Shown: piece by piece, positions 6,509 through 12,190 of the stretch
Layout of the letters: each line of letters starts with the position of its first letter
Position numbering within the stretch: the first letter of the stretch is position 1
DNA from: Treponema sp.
GTDB lineage: Bacteria > Spirochaetota > Spirochaetia > Treponematales > Breznakiellaceae
Assembly (NCBI GenBank): GCA_031276615.1
Contig: JAISND010000066.1
Span: forward strand, 1-13,477
Length of the DNA: 13,477 nucleotides
Reading direction: 5' to 3'
The notes under the pieces: generated by a model
Seen by the model: only the letters and a program-made list of their open reading frames with translations
What the model was told of the DNA's origin: nothing
Database searches by the model: none
Translations under genes and position numbers: made by a program

Positions 6509-7860
6509 AAGGGCTTTCACAAAAGACGGTTTACAGGCTGGTCGCGGTTCTCGCGGTCTGCGTTTTTATTCTGGCGAATCTCTGCGCGGGGCGTCTGGCG
6601 GTTCTGTTCGGCCTGGCCTTTGACTTTACCGGGGAACGGCTCTACTCCCTTTCGGACGCGACGAAGTCCGCGGCATCGGCGCTGGGGGCGGAAACCAGGG
6701 TCTATGTCATCAACAGCGAAGCGGCCTGTCCGCCCGTGCTGCGCGAGATTCTCGGGCGCTACGGTTTTCTCTCGGCGAAGATCGTTATCCGCTATGTCGA
6801 CCCCTATGCCGATCCCGCTTTTGTGGATGATTACCGGATGAAAGGTTTCCCGCTGAAGGAGTCGGACCTTCTGGTTGAGGGCGCGGGGGGCATACGGCAC
6901 ATTCCGGCGGGGGATATTTTTGTCTACGACGGGGAGGGCGCCGTCACGGGCCTGCGTCTGGAAGAGAAGCTCACCAACGCCCTCGCGCGCGCGGACACCG
7001 GGGCCGGTTTTTCGGCTTCCTTCACCGTGGGACACGGGGAAAGGACGGATTCTCTGGAAGAGGCGCTTTCGGGCGCCGGATTTTCCGTAAACACCCTGGC
7101 CCTCACGGCGGGGGAAACGCCGGAAGCCGGCCTCGTGGTCATCGCGGGGCCGGAAAGGGATTTTCTGCCCGAAGAAACCGCGGCCCTGGACAGCTTCCTG
7201 GCGGGCGGCGGGCGGCTGATGGTGTTTGTAGGAGCCGGCGCGAGGCTTCCGGAGCTGGAAAGTTTTTTGGGTTCCCGGGGACTGTCTCTTTTGCCGGGCG
7301 CCGTGGCGGAGCCTCTTGCCCATGTTCCCGGCGATCCGGCGGGCCTTATCCCCATGTACGGCATGCACGGGATCAACCTGGATTTTGCCGAACGCCGGTA
7401 TTACCTTGTCATGCCCGGCGCGCGCGCCCTGGGCCTGGCGGACGACGAGCTTTCCGGCCTCAGAACGACGCGGTTGCTGCTTTCAACCCGTGACGCCCGC
7501 ATAGATTCCCCTTCCGCGCACGGCGGGGATTTGGCCGGCCCCTTCGTGCTGGCCGCCGCGGCGGAAAAGCCCGGCGGGGAACCCGCGCTGATTCTGTTCG
7601 GTTCCGGCGGCATCTGCGCCGGGGACATCATGGAAGCGCCCGCCTATGCCAACAGGGAATACCTCGCGCGGGCGGCGCTCTGGCTCGCGGGCGGGAACGG
7701 GCGGGAATATTTCTCCATTCCGCCAAAGACCCTCGCGCCTCCGGCCCTCAACGCCGGGTTTGGACTGACGCTGGCGGTTCTGCTGGTGTTTGCCGCGCTT
7801 CTGCCCCTTGCCGCGCTGGCGGCGGGGTTTGTCACGCTTGTGAGGAGGCGCGGGCGGTGA
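6505..7860 (+). CDS. GldG-type ABC transporter auxiliary protein
   Basis: A 451-aa protein of the GldG/ABC-transport auxiliary family, which works with GldA/GldF-type subunits at the membrane. One N-terminal membrane helix (about 10-37) is followed by FDFTGERLYSLSDATK (39-54), a family hallmark. A large extracytoplasmic region contains VGHGE (175-179) and a stretch resembling a Rossmann-like domain (LVVIAGPERDFLPEE, about 210-224, and GGGRLMVFVG, 234-243). A C-terminal helix (about 419-443) ends in a basic tail, the stop-transfer pattern. The ATG at 6505 overlaps the permease stop; a longer reading upstream lies inside the permease gene and is rejected. It overlaps the next gene by four bases. 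Confidence 0.88.
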   Translation: MKGLSQKTVYRLVAVLAVCVFILANLCAGRLAVLFGLAFDFTGERLYSLSDATKSAASALGAETRVYVINSEAACPPVLREILGRYGFLSAKIVIRYVDPYADPAFVDDYRMKGFPLKESDLLVEGAGGIRHIPAGDIFVYDGEGAVTGLRLEEKLTNALARADTGAGFSASFTVGHGERTDSLEEALSGAGFSVNTLALTAGETPEAGLVVIAGPERDFLPEETAALDSFLAGGGRLMVFVGAGARLPELESFLGSRGLSLLPGAVAEPLAHVPGDPAGLIPMYGMHGINLDFAERRYYLVMPGARALGLADDELSGLRTTRLLLSTRDARIDSPSAHGGDLAGPFVLAAAAEKPGGEPALILFGSGGICAGDIMEAPAYANREYLARAALWLAGGNGREYFSIPPKTLAPPALNAGFGLTLAVLLVFAALLPLAALAAGFVTLVRRRGR

Positions 7861-8390
7861 AGGCAAAGCTCAGGGCTCTCTTTATCCTGCTGATTCTGTG
7901 CGTGTTTCTGGCGGCGCTCTACGCGCTGCTGCCCGGGGAAAGGGCCGCCCCTTCTCCGGCCCCGGGGGATGTCCTTTCCGCGATCACCGACATTCCCGCC
8001 GGCGAGGCGCGGGCCCTGGCCGTCAGTAACGGCCGCGGGGTTTTCGGGCTTCTGAACGGGCCGGACGGGGTCACCGCGGTTTCGGATCTGGACGGCCCCT
8101 TCGACGCCGCGGAAATGCGGGCGCTCCTGTACGCGGCCTGCCATCTGAGGGGACGCCGCCTTGACGGGTTTCCCCTTCCCGGCGCCGCGGCCCCCGGGGA
8201 TTCCCTGGCCCGCGTTACCCTCATCCTGAGCGGAGACCGCGAGTACAATTTCACGATTCTGCGGAAAAGCCCGGTAAGCGGGGAATACCTGCTCTTTTTC
8301 GGGGAGGAACAGGCCGTATTTCTCATCCCCGGCTCAAGCGCGGAGTGGTTCCTGCGGGGCGCCGCGGATTTTTTCAGCCCCGGCGCCTGA
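7857..8390 (+). CDS. Short DUF4340-like membrane-anchored protein
   Basis: A 177-aa protein with one N-terminal membrane helix (about 6-25) and an extracytoplasmic remainder. Its position directly after a GldG-type gene, its anchor and segments such as FGLLNGPDGVTAVSDLDGPFDAAEMRALLYA (about 63-93) and WFLRGAADFFS near the end suggest a single DUF4340-like unit. DUF4340 proteins in such clusters are usually longer, so this may be a shortened version; no frameshifted remainder was recognised in the 160 bases downstream. The start is GTG, set by GAGGAGG at 7842-7848, and overlaps the gldG-type stop. The function is probably accessory to the ABC system. The domain call is tentative; the gene itself is solid. 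Confidence 0.6.
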   Translation: MKAKLRALFILLILCVFLAALYALLPGERAAPSPAPGDVLSAITDIPAGEARALAVSNGRGVFGLLNGPDGVTAVSDLDGPFDAAEMRALLYAACHLRGRRLDGFPLPGAAAPGDSLARVTLILSGDREYNFTILRKSPVSGEYLLFFGEEQAVFLIPGSSAEWFLRGAADFFSPGA

Positions 8391-8429
8391 CGCCCCTTCG
8401 GTGTCTGTCCCCGATCCCTGCCGGAAATC

Positions 8430-8461
8430 CTGCCGTCCACCCCCGGTTCGTGGCCGGGCAG
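8430..8461 (+). terminator. Weak hairpin after the Gld-type operon
   Basis: CTGCC (8430-8434) pairs with GGCAG (8457-8461) and CCAC with GTGG inside it, separated by a small internal loop. No T-run follows, so it is at best a weak or factor-assisted terminator. The rest of the 160-base gap holds only the downstream promoter. Confidence 0.3.
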
Positions 8462-8513
8462 TCTCCTGTTTATGCCGGGATGCGGGGAAATGTTCACCGT
8501 TTATTCCCTTTTC

Positions 8514-8543
8514 TTGACATATTTCGCGGTATAGTGCTATAAT
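8514..8543 (+). promoter_or_regulatory. Near-consensus sigma-70 promoter of the HTH-EIIA gene
   Basis: TTGACA (8514-8519), an 18-base spacer and TATAAT (8538-8543) preceded by TG plus one base (extended -10). The predicted start of transcription, about seven bases after the -10, coincides with the A of the ATG at 8551. The mRNA would therefore be leaderless, in keeping with the absence of any Shine-Dalgarno sequence. Confidence 0.85.
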
Positions 8544-8550
8544 AGTCAGT

Positions 8551-9201
8551 ATGATAGATGATGACATATTGACCATTGAAGAAGTTGCCAAATATTTGCG
8601 GGTTTCCGAGCGGACCGTATACGACTGGGCCCAGAAAGGGGAGATTCCCTCCGGGAAAATCGGAACCGTCTGGCGTTTCAAAAAACCCGACATTGAAAAA
8701 TGGGTGAACGACCGGCTTTCGGTAAACAGACTGAGCCCCCAGCTCAGTTCCATCCAGATTGAAACGATCCTTTCCCGGGACCGGATCCTTTTTCTCGATT
8801 TTCCGGCCAAGCGGGAAGTCCTGCTTGCCCTTGCGGAAAATATTTCAACCGCGCCCCAGGTCAAAAACAGACAGGAGCTTGCCGCGGAGATTCTCAAACG
8901 GGAAGAGCTGATGAGTACCGCCATAGGCAGGGGCATCGCCATCCCCCATATCAGGCTTCCCTCGGTCACGGATCTCGTGATCTCGGTGGGCATCAGCCGG
9001 ACGGACATTGTTGACTTCCAGCCCCTTGATGACGAGCCGGTACGGCTGGTTTTCATGATCGCCGCGGCCTACAACCAGCACGCCTACTATTTGCAGACCC
9101 TGTCCTTTTTCAGCGCCCGCCTCAAAAACCGGTACCTGCGGGACGCGCTTCTCAAGGCCGAGACCTGCGCCGAAGTGTACGATCTTTTAACCGGGAAATA
9201 A
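8551..9201 (+). CDS. Helix-turn-helix / PTS EIIA (fructose-mannitol type) fusion protein
   Basis: A 216-aa two-domain protein. Residues about 5-54 form an excisionase/MerR-like helix-turn-helix (LTIEEVAKYLRVSERTVYDW, then GEIPSGKIGTVWRFKKPDIEKW). Residues about 68-215 form an EIIA domain of the PtsN class. The phosphorylatable histidine is His133 in IGRGIAIPH, and the second conserved histidine is His177 in AAAYNQHAYY. Phosphorylation by HPr could control DNA binding, making this a sensor of PTS phosphorylation state; this is inferred from the fusion. No sugar-permease genes are nearby, consistent with the incomplete, regulatory PTS described for treponemes. It ends 18 bases from the convergent DUF2335 gene. 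The ATG is fixed by the promoter and the HTH N-terminus. Confidence 0.88.
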   Translation: MIDDDILTIEEVAKYLRVSERTVYDWAQKGEIPSGKIGTVWRFKKPDIEKWVNDRLSVNRLSPQLSSIQIETILSRDRILFLDFPAKREVLLALAENISTAPQVKNRQELAAEILKREELMSTAIGRGIAIPHIRLPSVTDLVISVGISRTDIVDFQPLDDEPVRLVFMIAAAYNQHAYYLQTLSFFSARLKNRYLRDALLKAETCAEVYDLLTGK

Positions 9202-9219
9202 ATTCCGTTGTTCCAAGAT

Positions 9220-9561
9220 TTATCTGTTTTTGTTAATGAAAATAGACGCCAGTCCGGTTATGGCGATAATAGCGGGGGCTATTGAAGCAACAGGCTGACT
9301 AAAATAGATGCTTAAGCCAACCGCTGCAAGCGAAAGGATGGAAATTAACAGAGCGAATATCTGTCCCCGCCCCTTTATTTTCAATTCTTTTTTTTCAATA
9401 TCGTGCCGATGTTCCGATTCTTTTTCGGCAATGACAAGTATACGATTGGCGGATCCGGGCAATACTTTTTCATATCCTTGAAATTCCCCGGAAGTAGGCA
9501 ATGGGCCGCTATACATGAGTGATTGGGATGATGATACTTGAACCGGAGTTTTATTGTCCAT
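9220..9561 (-). CDS. DUF2335 small membrane protein
   Basis: A 113-aa protein recognisable as DUF2335 by YSGPLPTSGEFQGYEKVLPGSANRILVIAEKESEHRHDIE (17-56, the YSGPLP...LPGSA.RIL..AEKE.EHRH pattern). A linker KGRGQ and two hydrophobic helices (about 68-86 and 91-108) end in a basic tail. The family has no established biochemical role; it is scattered through bacteria and prophage-like islands. It overlaps the upstream 66-aa gene by 11 bases on the same strand and has no clear ribosome-binding site of its own, so translation is probably coupled. Local G+C is about 44% (hand count, 9241-9480), well below the neighbouring genes, which suggests acquisition by transfer. Confidence 0.85.
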   Translation of the reverse strand: MDNKTPVQVSSSQSLMYSGPLPTSGEFQGYEKVLPGSANRILVIAEKESEHRHDIEKKELKIKGRGQIFALLISILSLAAVGLSIYFSQPVASIAPAIIAITGLASIFINKNR

Positions 9562-9751
9562 GGGTTACTATGTTCATGGCATGACGCATGTCATCACCTA
9601 CGCGCTGCCAGTCACCACGAATGGCAGCGCCGTCCCGTTCCCATCCGGTAGTAAGGTCATGCGTTTTGACTCCCCCTGTTATGTCAAAAGCCGAGGCAAA
9701 ACCTTTTAAAAAAGCCCGTAATGTGTTGTTTTTAGAAGGTTTGTCTTTCAT
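9551..9751 (-). CDS. Small hypothetical protein paired with DUF2335
   Basis: A 66-aa soluble protein that I cannot assign to a named family. The N-terminus is basic (MKDKPSKNNTLRAFLKGFASAF). The C-terminal half, GWERDGAAIRGDWQRVGDDM (36-55), has the charged, Trp-containing look of a conserved short domain. It lies directly upstream of, and overlaps, the DUF2335 gene, and both share the low-G+C patch, so they form a two-gene cassette. A promoter-like sequence lies immediately before its ATG with no Shine-Dalgarno. A toxin-antitoxin or phage-related role is possible, but nothing in the sequence shows it. Confidence 0.7.
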   Translation of the reverse strand: MKDKPSKNNTLRAFLKGFASAFDITGGVKTHDLTTGWERDGAAIRGDWQRVGDDMRHAMNIVTHGQ

Positions 9752-9757
9752 AATTCA

Positions 9758-9786
9758 AATATAGCCCTTATAGGCGGTTTTAGCAA
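9758..9786 (-). promoter_or_regulatory. Promoter of the 66-aa/DUF2335 cassette
   Basis: Read on the minus strand: TTGCTA (9786-9781), a 17-base spacer, and TATATT (9763-9758), six bases before the ATG at 9751. As with the HTH-EIIA gene, the expected transcription start falls on or next to the start codon and no ribosome-binding site is present. Confidence 0.6.
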
Positions 9787-9802
9787 GCCCTAATTCCCTG
9801 TT

Positions 9803-9824
9803 ACGCCCTGTTTAACAAAGGCGT
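9803..9824. repeat. Small inverted repeat between the DUF2335 cassette and the transglutaminase gene
   Basis: ACGCC (9803-9807) and GGCGT (9820-9824) flank a 12-base loop that contains partly complementary CTGTTT/AAACA-like sequence. It sits downstream of the transglutaminase-like gene. It may help termination but lacks a proper T-run in that direction. Confidence 0.3.
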
Positions 9825-9845
9825 TTTATATTTCGCCGGCGCTTC

Positions 9846-10964
9846 CTACTCTTCCTGCCCGAACACTACGCCCAGCCAGGATTCGGTATCGCTGAAATCT
9901 TTCCCGATAAGGCCGATGTCGACCGCCGCGGTGGTTTCGGCGACCAGCCACTTTGTTCCCCCGGCTTCGAAACGGGCGCCGGCGCCGGGAAGGTCCGCCA
10001 GGCCCATCGCGTGGCTGTGTTCACGGGAGACCATAATCGCCGCGGGAACGTCCGCCTGGGCCAGGAGAATCGCCCAGAGCAGCGCCCTGCTGTCGCAGTC
10101 CCCCCTGCCTTCGGTAACGGCGCTCACCAGGTTCACGAAATCGCTTCCCATCAGATCCCGTTCGTACCGGAATCCCTGTACCCATTCCAGGGCCTTCCGC
10201 GCCAGATCGCGGTTTTCCACGGGGGGCACATTCCAGTTCCGCTCAAGCTGAAAGGCCGCGTCGCGCAGCCTGTCCCAGGAGTCGCGGTAGATTGCCCGGT
10301 AAAAACGTATCCACGCTTCCTGCCAGTTTTCCGCAAAGAGGCTCCGCCGCAGCACGGCGAATTCGCGATCCACCAGCGCCTGGGCAGCCTCGGCGTCGTG
10401 TTCCCGTATCCAGGCTTCCAAACCCGGCAGGGCAAGGGCTGTCTTTTTCGCCTCCCCCCGGGGGTAGCCGAATTCAATGACAGGCCCGGGGTAGCGGCGC
10501 TCCGCCCCGGAGGGCGCGACGGAATCAAGGGCGGACATGTGGAGAATGTCCAGGTTCCTGTTCCCGGCCTGACCGTAGGAAAGGGCCAGAAGCAGGGGGC
10601 TGTTCGCCGCCTTTTCCCTGTTCTCAAGTTCAACGCAGAGAGCCCAGCCTTCGAGGTTCGAGAATTTCAGTTCGACAAGGGCGGCGTTCTTTCCGTTGTA
10701 TTCAAAGTAACTCAGTTCCCCCCGGTTCTTCAGGCGTTTTACCGTATCGTCCACCAGATCCTTCAGGCTCCTGCCGGAGTATACGGCCAGATCGAACTGC
10801 GCCCCTTCGGGGCTTTCGAAAGAAAAACGGTCCCTGCCGTTGCCGTTCGTGTATTCGTAGCCTTCGGGAAGATCGATTTTGAAGCCCCAGGCCGGTGAAA
10901 AAAGAGGTTCCCCGTACAGGGGCAGGATCGTCCTTACCAGGAGTAGCATTAATAGGCGTTTCAT
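9846..10964 (-). CDS. Secreted transglutaminase-like cysteine protein
   Basis: A 372-aa protein with an N-terminal signal peptide (MKRLLMLLLVRTILPLYGEP), so it is probably exported. The first half is unassigned, beta-rich-looking sequence. The C-terminal half carries a transglutaminase-like core: GDCDSRALLWAILL with Cys290, HSHAMG with His316/His318, and VAET with Glu343 in the usual order Cys-His-acid. Such domains act as peptidases or amidases or bind glycans and peptides; the substrate is unknown. The frame stays open for 200 more codons upstream, but that stretch lies antisense to the pseudouridine synthase gene. ATG 10964 gives the signal peptide; ATG 10982 would add MTDDNI. Neither has a good ribosome-binding site. 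It is divergent from the next gene by only 30 bases. Confidence 0.75.
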   Translation of the reverse strand: MKRLLMLLLVRTILPLYGEPLFSPAWGFKIDLPEGYEYTNGNGRDRFSFESPEGAQFDLAVYSGRSLKDLVDDTVKRLKNRGELSYFEYNGKNAALVELKFSNLEGWALCVELENREKAANSPLLLALSYGQAGNRNLDILHMSALDSVAPSGAERRYPGPVIEFGYPRGEAKKTALALPGLEAWIREHDAEAAQALVDREFAVLRRSLFAENWQEAWIRFYRAIYRDSWDRLRDAAFQLERNWNVPPVENRDLARKALEWVQGFRYERDLMGSDFVNLVSAVTEGRGDCDSRALLWAILLAQADVPAAIMVSREHSHAMGLADLPGAGARFEAGGTKWLVAETTAAVDIGLIGKDFSDTESWLGVVFGQEE

Positions 10965-10994
10965 AATATTATCATCGGTCATTGAGAGGAGCCT

Positions 10995-11744
10995 TTGAAA
11001 AGAATCGATATTCTTTACGAAGACAGTTTTTGCATGGTTCTCAACAAACCTTCGGGCCTCGCCGTGCAGGGCGGCAGGGGAGTGGCGGTTTCCCTTGACA
11101 GCATCCTGGCGGAGGAATTCAGGCCCCGGCCCCTGCTTGTGCACCGGCTGGACAGGGACACCTCCGGCTGTATCCTGGTCGCGAAAAACCGGGAAGCGGC
11201 CGCCTTTTTTTCCCGGCTTTTCGGCGGGGAGAAGCCTTCCGGAACAGGCGGGAGGCCCTCCGGCGGGCAAGGGCGCGGCGGCGCGGGCCTTGTAAAGCAG
11301 TACCTTGCCGTCTGCGCGGGGAGGCCGCCGGACGAAAGCGGCGTCATCCGGCTGGAGCTTGAAATCCGGGGCCGCGGAAAAAAATCCGAAACCCGGTACC
11401 GGCGGCTTTCCGGCGGCCCCCTGCCGGGCGCGGCCCCCCGCGCCGGGGAATACTCCCTGCTGGAAATAGAGCCCGGAACGGGCAGGATGCACCAGATCCG
11501 CCGCCACCTTGCCCAAACGGGAATCCCCGTACTCGGGGACGACAAATACGGCAATTTCAGGCTTAACAGGGAATTGCGCGGGGCCATGAATCTCAGACGC
11601 CTCCTCCTGCACGCCTTCCGGCTGGTCATTCCGGCGCTTGGGGATTTTCCGGGGCTTTCCGCCGCCGCGCCCCTGCCCGGTTATTTTCAGCCCTTTTGCG
11701 AATCCCCGGACCGTAAAATTTCTTCCCTGTGTTATTCAGGGTGA
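10995..11744 (+). CDS. RluA-family RNA pseudouridine synthase
   Basis: Converts uridine to pseudouridine in rRNA or tRNA. The 249-aa product shows FCMVLNKPSGLAVQGG (12-27), the catalytic motif HRLDRDTSG (50-58) with Asp53 as nucleophile, KQYLAV (101-106), GRMHQIRRHLAQTGIPVLGDDKYG (163-186) and RLLLHAF (202-208). No S4 domain is present. A Gly-rich insert lies at about 78-99. The start is a TTG; an ATG further in would cut off the conserved N-terminal strand, and GAGAGGAG lies three bases upstream of the TTG. The last codons enter a palindromic element: without it the frame would read TAT TGA, ending two residues earlier, so the terminal Ser-Gly appears to be element-derived. Which uridine it modifies cannot be told. 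Confidence 0.88.
   Translation: MKRIDILYEDSFCMVLNKPSGLAVQGGRGVAVSLDSILAEEFRPRPLLVHRLDRDTSGCILVAKNREAAAFFSRLFGGEKPSGTGGRPSGGQGRGGAGLVKQYLAVCAGRPPDESGVIRLELEIRGRGKKSETRYRRLSGGPLPGAAPRAGEYSLLEIEPGTGRMHQIRRHLAQTGIPVLGDDKYGNFRLNRELRGAMNLRRLLLHAFRLVIPALGDFPGLSAAAPLPGYFQPFCESPDRKISSLCYSG
11728..11736. repeat. 9-bp direct repeat, left of E2
   Basis: TGTGTTATT, identical to 12146-12154 and immediately abutting the left outer arm of E2. Candidate target-site duplication, lying within the final codons of the pseudouridine synthase gene. Confidence 0.5.
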
Positions 11745-12144
11745 GCGCATGTGCCGGGGGAAAGTACCGCGGGCGGGAAAAAACAGGGTACCAGGTACCA
11801 TCCCCTGTCTGTTGTAGACTGGTAAAAACCCGAACGAAAGAAACCCTCAAAACAATATGCTGTACCACAGGCGATTTTGCCCGCCCGGCGACTTTCTGAC
11901 CTCCTGAAGCAAAGGTTGATCGTCAAAGACAGTGAAGCCGTGTATCAGGGAGAAAAGGCGTTCACGGAATAAAATTGAGGTTCAGAGGAGCCGGGCGGGC
12001 AAGAATCGCCTGTGGCAGAACCTGCCGGTTTGAGTGTCTCTAACGCCTGTTTTTGCCGGGATGCCGCGCGCTGGCCCCCAGGAGAAACTTGTACCCTGTT
12101 TTTTCCCGCCCGTCGTTGTATCACGTTTATATGCGCTGGCCCTG
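11737..12144. repeat. Palindromic element E2 (MITE-like)
   Basis: Homologous in both arms to E1. The outer stem is 11737-11750 with 12131-12144: 12 Watson-Crick pairs and one G-T pair over 14 positions. The inner stem is 11770-11791 with 12091-12112, a perfect 22-bp inverted repeat. The loop of about 300 bases holds an additional long hairpin (11865-12015). It carries no convincing reading frame and no transposase, so it would be non-autonomous if mobile. With flanking direct repeats at 11728-11736 and 12146-12154 it looks like an insertion. It occupies nearly all of the 446-base gap between the pseudouridine synthase and DUF4912 genes; otherwise that gap holds only a promoter. Confidence 0.75.
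11865..12015. repeat. Nested hairpin within the E2 loop
   Basis: CCACAGGCGATT... (11865-11888) is the near-perfect reverse complement of 11991-12015, with one extra base in the right arm. Pairing resumes inside with TCTGACCTC against GAGGTTCAGA. E1 has no equivalent: there the flanking GGTAAAAAC-type sequences are joined by a short loop. This part may be a separate insertion or a cargo segment. Confidence 0.65.
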
Positions 12145-12145
12145 T

Positions 12146-12154
12146 TGTGTTATT
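12146..12154. repeat. 9-bp direct repeat, right of E2
   Basis: TGTGTTATT, the partner of 11728-11736, one base after the right outer arm of E2. Its last two bases are the first two of the TTGACA at 12153-12158. Confidence 0.5.
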
Positions 12155-12184
12155 GACACTCGGGCGTCTTTTTTCCATGATAAT
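12153..12184 (+). promoter_or_regulatory. Possible promoter of the DUF4912-GH57 operon
   Basis: A perfect TTGACA lies at 12153-12158. The -10 is ambiguous: CATGAT at 12176-12181 gives a 17-base spacer, and GATAAT at 12179-12184 gives 20. Either would start transcription within a few bases of the ATG at 12191, where there is no clear ribosome-binding site. Confidence 0.5.
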
Positions 12185-12190
12185 TCGGGT

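Noticed and set aside
9916..10898. Plus-strand frames of 111 and 295 codons
   Set aside because: Opposite the transglutaminase-like gene, which has a signal peptide and ordered catalytic residues. The plus-strand products show no domain.
10983..11612. Upstream 200-codon extension of the transglutaminase-like gene
   Set aside because: It is antisense to the pseudouridine synthase gene, whose motifs are clear. The signal peptide starts at 10964.
11737..12144. Insertion sequence with transposase
   Set aside because: No reading frame of meaningful length or transposase motif exists inside E2. At most it is a non-autonomous element.
12053..12190. N-terminal extension of the DUF4912 gene into E2
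   Set aside because: The extension translates the palindromic repeat. The promoter at 12153-12184 lies within it, so the start at 12191 is preferred.
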